Assembly (NCBI GenBank): GCA_030295235.1
Contig: AP026124.1
Location: 992,001 to 1,056,000, forward strand
Direction of reading: 5' to 3'
DNA length: 64,000 bases
Origin: Fistulifera solaris
Lineage: Eukaryota > Bacillariophyta > Bacillariophyceae > Naviculales > Stauroneidaceae
Shown here in pieces: positions 59,801-64,000 of this stretch. Under the pieces are notes generated by a model. That model did no database searches, was not told the origin of the DNA, and was given only the letters and a program-made list of their open reading frames with translations. Numbering within the stretch: position 1 is the stretch's first letter; every line of letters starts with the position of its first letter. The position numbers and the translations under genes are program-made.

Positions 59801-60380
59801 ACTCTACGGCGGATTCCGAGGAATCCTTGCTGTTGCTCAAGATTCTTTGCGCCTTTCTTTTCAGATGCATGTATTGACGATAGCGACGCTGTTGCCTTTC
59901 AAGTTCCCCGTCCGAGCTACTCGACGAGCTCTCCGAATCCAGTCCAAAGTCCATTTCATTGGGTTGATCTACGCCTTCTAAAACTGATCTTGTGTTCAGA
60001 AGCCTATTCGTTGCCCTTGATGATAATTGTCGATTGCGCACATTTTGACCACTAAGAAAGGCCTGGTCCAATGACAAGTCACAGGAGCCACAATCAGTCC
60101 GCAATGAGCCGCAATGGGTACATCGACCTTTCAATAAGCCGCGGTCTCTTAATCTCTCCGACGGGATACTGTAAGGTTTGACATACTTGATTAAGATCTC
60201 TTTTTCGTGGCGTCTTCCTACCAGATATCGAACACTGACACGATCTTCCGAAACCCCGGTAACTTGTCCGATTCCGCCAGGTTGGTTTATGCCGGGCCAT
60301 GTGCGGCTTTCAACGTCAACGTAATCACCCTCGACGAATGGATTCCTCTTTGCAGATGTCACATTAACTTGCGAAGTCAT
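53828..60380 (-). CDS. Very large helical protein with N-terminal Tudor-like domain, function unknown
   Basis: I read 60380-53828 as one gene of roughly 2150 residues split over several frames by single-base changes. The start (MTSQVNVTSAKRNPF) leads to a Tudor-like module (GDYVDVESRTWPGINQPGG, then VSVRYLVGRRHEKEILI), then CTHCGSLRTDCGSCD. Acidic and serine-rich linkers follow, then a coiled coil (ENILPRAEEKVRELVRQF), and a 1500-residue mostly alpha-helical region of HEAT-like character. An intron of 59 bp (59200-59142, GTAAGT to CTAG) joins SILVLHET to LKLYDEFMG. Frame changes lie at 59326-59330, about 58700, 58380-58440, 56842-56900, 56114-56118, about 55230, about 55020 and 54152-54158. 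I do not recognise the family. It could be two genes; uniform helicity and continuity argue for one. Confidence 0.55.
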
Positions 60381-60458
60381 GTTCTTATTGAATAAAGCTT
60401 GGAGACAAGTCAGGGTGTTATCTTCCGTTTTATGAGCAATGATATTCAAATGTGACAC

Positions 60459-60762
60459 AATCTCCGGGTACCCCTACGTCGATAATTATCCTACGCCTAC
60501 CAGTACGGCATGTACGTGCAAACCACGTTGGCTATCGAAGCATTGTAATTCTCTCTTTTCTATAATTCAATTATCACTTGCCCATTGCTTTTTAAATACG
60601 AATGAGCTATGTTGTTCATCTCTAGATCGAATTCGTTAAAGTTCAACATCTATTAACCTGCTCGCTATTAAGGTGCATTCTACTTCTGTAGTCCAACCAT
60701 CATCTACAAGGATTAAAAAACTGCAAAGGAAAGTGAATGAATCACGAAACTGCTAACTTATT
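60459..60762. other. Intergenic region
   Basis: No coding feature is seen. It is the promoter of the large helical gene and the 3' flank of RPL4. Confidence 0.5.
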
Positions 60763-61871
60763 TTAAAGAGTAAAACCATTTTCGCAAACAGATCCTTGCG
60801 CCGAAACCTTAGCATAATAAGCCTTTCCTTGCGCCTTAAATTCCTTTTTGGCTTTCTTGGCGGGCTTGGAAGCAGGAGCACTGGCAGCGGCCTTTCGCTT
60901 TTCAGCAGCATAAGGATCAAGCTTCTCCAAAGCGACAATACTCTTGATAGCATTAGCCTTAGGAGCATAATCCTTCTGACCAGGCTTGACAGGATTGACA
61001 ACACTTTGGACTTCATCGGAGTTGATGATACGAGCAAGATCCGCGTTCGTCATGGAAGCAGCGGGGATTCGCTTGCCGTTCTCGCCGTAAATAGTCTCAA
61101 GAGAATCCAAGGCAGCCTGGGACCAAATGCAGAATCGACCCATGTGACCTCCGGGGGCAAGCTGGAGCAAGTTTAGTCGGTCAACACAACAGAGCTCGAC
61201 ACCGGGCAAGTTGCGGAATGCTTGCTCAACTCCATCGTTCGACTTGTAAATAACGAGAGGACCACGTCGGAGAGTGTAACGACGGTTTCTCATTTTACCC
61301 TTACCACTTCGGATCTGCTTGGAGTCAGCCGCCTTCTCAACGTCAGCGAGGGCGCCAATGGCAGCAAGAATATCCTTGGCGGCAGAGGTCTTCTTGGTGG
61401 CCTCAACAGCGGTGTCGAGAACAAGAGGAACCTCCGGAACCTCATCGATCGAGTGACCACGGGCCATGACAAGAGCAGGCACAGCAGACGCCGCAAGAGC
61501 AGAGGCAACGGCGTATCGCTTTTGAGTGATGTTGATTTTACGGTTCCATTTGCGCCATGTCTTGGTGGGGGCAAACATGCGTCCACCTCGACACATGTTA
61601 CCGAAAGCACCCTGTCCGGAACGAGAAGTACCACCTCCTCCAACACGAGGGATACGGGCAACGGCACGTCCAGTACCCCAGGAAGATGCGACGACTTTCT
61701 TACCAGCCTTGATGTTGACAGCGTAAGCTTGACGCTTGTTCTTGTTCATGTTGGTGTGAACGAACTGAACAACATCAGGACGAAGGGGCGCCGTCATGAC
61801 GCTAGGAGATTGGTCTCTCCGGCCTTGTCACCGGTGAGAGAGAAAACGCTAACTAAGGGTCGAGCAGCCAT
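60763..61871 (-). CDS. RPL4: Cytosolic large-subunit ribosomal protein L4
   Basis: RPL4 (uL4) lines the polypeptide exit tunnel. The start [18 protein letters not shown] (ATG at 61871) matches eukaryotic RPL4, as do [35 protein letters not shown] (the loop lining the tunnel), [25 protein letters not shown], and [16 protein letters not shown]. The tail is Lys/Ala-rich, as usual. The frame changes near 61796-61810, between GETNL and SVMTAPLR, by one missing base, so the body is open only from 61797 if unrepaired. The run is not a clear homopolymer. Codon use is strongly biased, in keeping with high expression. Confidence 0.93.
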
Positions 61872-62290
61872 GGTTTCGATTTTCAACAAAAGGAAATTGA
61901 TACTTTTAGCGTGCGAGATTTTGGTTGCTCGAATCCGACGTGAGGTTTGATTTTAGCAAGGCGGTAAGAAGTAAAATGCATACCAACGGTAGAAGGACAG
62001 GCGCTATTCGAATGTCTGTGGTCTGTGTTCTGTTTAAAAGTGACAAACAAAATTGCTTAAGGTTGGGGCTTTATCAATCCATTATGTACAATCTATGGGC
62101 ATAGTGCGCAAGGTCTTGGAGCGAAACTTCATGCGTTTTCGGTTTCGCGTTCTCCAGAACAAAGTACTCGCGGGAAGCGATTTAACTTTACAGTCCTTTG
62201 TATAGACAATGGAATGAAACCATGTTATGAAGTCGTTACGTTGCTCACAATTTGAAACTACGTATCACCATCGGTTTGTTCAAAATAACC
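61872..62290. other. Intergenic region
   Basis: It lies between the divergent RPL4 and DUF6824-like genes. No repeat or RNA gene is visible. Confidence 0.5.
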
Positions 62291-62785
62291 ATGAATTTAT
62301 TCCTTGAGATGAGTAATAAGCGTCCCAGTTTCCTTCGAAGATATCAAGTTCAATTGCCTGCCGCAATTGCAGCACTTTCAGAGCCAGCTACGCTGCTTGA
62401 TAGCTTCCAACCAACGGAGTTAGATGTCATTTGTGGACGAGGGAAAGGATGCTATGATCAAGCTGGAAACATACGCATGAGAGACATCTGTAAAGCCAAC
62501 ATCTACAAGTATTTAGCTGCAAAAACTAAGCTCGACAAGAGCCTGGTTATCAGCGATATAGTAGAACAAGTGCAGAACAACGGCACTGCTCGATTTGTAA
62601 AGCATGGCAAAGACTTAGGATGGGTTGTTATCAGCGATGAGAAGGCCAGAGAAAAGGTGGGACACGCTCTTCGCGAAGCGCTGACTGCCGAATGTGGACG
62701 TAGACAACCGAAAACTAAGTCTGGCACCGAACATCGCGAAGCACGACGTTGCCCCACGCCCGATGATTTTTCACTCAGTTTTTAA
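62291..62785 (+). CDS. DUF6824-like protein of the GRGK family expanded in diatoms
   Basis: The core TELDVICGRGKGCYDQAGN, then IYKYLAAKTKLDKSLVISDI, then VKHGKDLGWVVISDEKAREK matches the DVLCGRG pattern proteins that occur in large numbers in diatoms. Function is unknown; some are thought to be nucleic acid binding but I have no evidence here. Two candidate starts exist in frame, ATG 62291 and ATG 62309 (MSNKRPSF); the open frame extends back to 62252. The protein is about 160 residues. Confidence 0.7.
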   Translation: MNLFLEMSNKRPSFLRRYQVQLPAAIAALSEPATLLDSFQPTELDVICGRGKGCYDQAGNIRMRDICKANIYKYLAAKTKLDKSLVISDIVEQVQNNGTARFVKHGKDLGWVVISDEKAREKVGHALREALTAECGRRQPKTKSGTEHREARRCPTPDDFSLSF

Positions 62786-63023
62786 ATTTAGGCAATAACA
62801 ATAGATCTTCTCATTTTTGTAAGAAAACAACACAAACAGTGCGTTGACTTCAGTACTTATCTCACTTAGCCGAGAAGCTTAAGCGGCCTCATGAACAAGA
62901 AAAAGCTTTTGATTTGAAGAACCGTAAGGCAAAAATGGATCCATTTTATTAACTCTTTAAAGGCTTCAAGGTCCACGAGCCAAAGATAAAAGACGATTTG
63001 CCAGGCCGTAAATAGTCCTCCAT

Positions 63024-64000
63024 TTACAAGAAATAATCCGGTGTGCGCGGGCTCTTGTGCCAAGATTCATCTCGTGGTGCAGGATCAAACTGAGAACTAT
63101 GGTGCATCAACAATATATCCATGAGACTCAAAAAAGAAAAAAAAAGCCAAAATGATGGAACAACAACACTTACAATCGACAGTGGTCGTGAATGCTTTCT
63201 TTTGTCGTTTGATCCACAGAATCGTCTACTTCCATTATGGCTGCCTGATTACCACACCTGTAGCAATAATTGGGGGCCGAGAACACTGTTACGACACTTC
63301 TGTTGTGCTGCCACTGGTAGCCCTCCATAACCAACTGGTGGGCACGCGCAATGAAATGTAAGCCGTTTATGTGCGTGAATTGCTCAGTGATGTCCTGGCC
63401 AAACGTATACCCTGCTCCACGAGGCGAAATACCCCAACCACATCTAAATCGATGATCAAATTAGAAATTCACGTATTCAAAAGACCAGAATATCTCAACA
63501 AACTTACCGGTCATCAGGATCCGACCACACCAAATCACACATAGGCCCTTCATGCGGCACTTCTTGCACACGGTCCAGATCACGAGCATGGTCGAGGGTG
63601 TCAATCGACGGTGAAAGTCCACCGTGGAGGCAGAAAATGCGATCCGAGATTACAGCTGTCATCGGAAGGTAATCAAAGGTATCGGTGAAGTGCTTCCAGA
63701 CATTTGCATTTCCATATTTTCGAAGGCATTCGTCGTAAAAGCCATAGACCTGAGTGATTTGGCGACTTTCATGATTACCTCTGAGAATTGTAATCCTGTT
63801 TCTGTATCGAACTTTCAAAGCGACAAGCAAGGTAACAGTCTCTAAAGAATAGTAGCCCCGATCGACATAGTCACCCATGAAAAGGTAATTGGTTTCAGGA
63901 CATTGGCCTCCGATACGGAATAGCTCTGCAAGATCATAAAACTGGCCATGAATGTCACCACAAACGGTAACAGGAGCGCTAACAGCCTGAACATTCGACT
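63024..64000 (-). CDS. PP2A catalytic subunit, 5' part outside the window
   Basis: Serine/threonine phosphatase PP2Ac. Metal- and phosphate-binding motifs: [52 protein letters not shown] and LVWSDPDD. The gene reads 64000-63508, a 64 bp intron 63507-63444 (GTAAGT to TTTAG, phase 2), exon 2 63443 to about 63174, and exon 3 63089-63024 encoding [10 protein letters not shown] to TPDYFL, whose terminal Leu is the carboxymethylation site of PP2Ac. The exon 2-3 junction (gtaagt at 63173) does not keep frame with the ordinary reading, and exon 2 runs about eight residues longer than in other PP2Ac, so one base may be wrong there. The family is secure. Confidence 0.9.

Overview
This window looks like nuclear DNA of a diatom, most probably a pennate one such as Phaeodactylum; the species is an inference. 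Genes are dense and on both strands. They are split by very short GT-AG introns of about 48 to 77 bp. Intergenic gaps are short. Several presequences carry a signal peptide followed by a diatom-type plastid motif (for example STAFSP). There is a CoDi-like Ty1/Copia element, and a protein of the GRGK-motif family (DUF6824-like) that is expanded in diatoms. The content is eukaryotic housekeeping: 26S proteasome RPN6, ribosomal protein L4, PP2A catalytic subunit, Rab6, histidyl-tRNA synthetase, phosphoglucose isomerase, METTL16, CMSS1, E2F and an MRG chromodomain protein. I see no rRNA, no CRISPR array and no tRNA I can support.

Layout. 1-4.4 kb holds the 3' part of a UBR-type N-recognin ubiquitin ligase, followed by a TLDc-domain gene on the minus strand (4.45-6.1 kb). 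6.2-13.0 kb is a Copia element in minus orientation. It is inserted between the TLDc gene and a membrane M14 carboxypeptidase. Its left edge carries two directly abutting LTR copies, and a ~267 bp piece of the carboxypeptidase 5' end occurs on both sides of it. 15.4-26.5 kb carries a possibly myristoylated alpha/beta hydrolase, CMSS1, a PDZ-PX-VPS9 protein, E2F and a Tudor/Agenet-like protein. 26.5-27.9 kb is intergenic with a dyad-containing repeat array, then RPN6. 29.9-36.5 kb holds a CS+SAP protein, an MRG protein, a ZnT9-type transporter and HisRS. 37-41 kb holds two convergent phosphoglucose isomerase paralogues, one of which lacks the catalytic lysine. 41.6-49 kb holds Rab6, a START-like protein, METTL16, a thioredoxin-fold secreted protein and a degenerate metallo-beta-lactamase-fold protein. 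49.3 kb has a second small dyad repeat array. 49.6-60.4 kb holds a PHD-bromodomain protein and a very large helical protein with an N-terminal Tudor-like domain. 60.7-64 kb holds RPL4, a DUF6824-like protein and PP2A.

A pervasive property is that many obviously conserved genes are interrupted by exactly one inserted or missing base, nearly always in a short homopolymer. I read these as consensus errors rather than mutations, and give each position so that coding models can be repaired from better data. Functionally the window is mixed. It contains protein turnover (UBR ligase, RPN6), translation (HisRS, RPL4, CMSS1), chromatin and cell cycle (E2F, MRG, PHD-bromodomain), vesicle traffic (Rab6 and a putative Rab5-family exchange factor) and glycolysis (PGI). 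No operon-like cooperation is implied.
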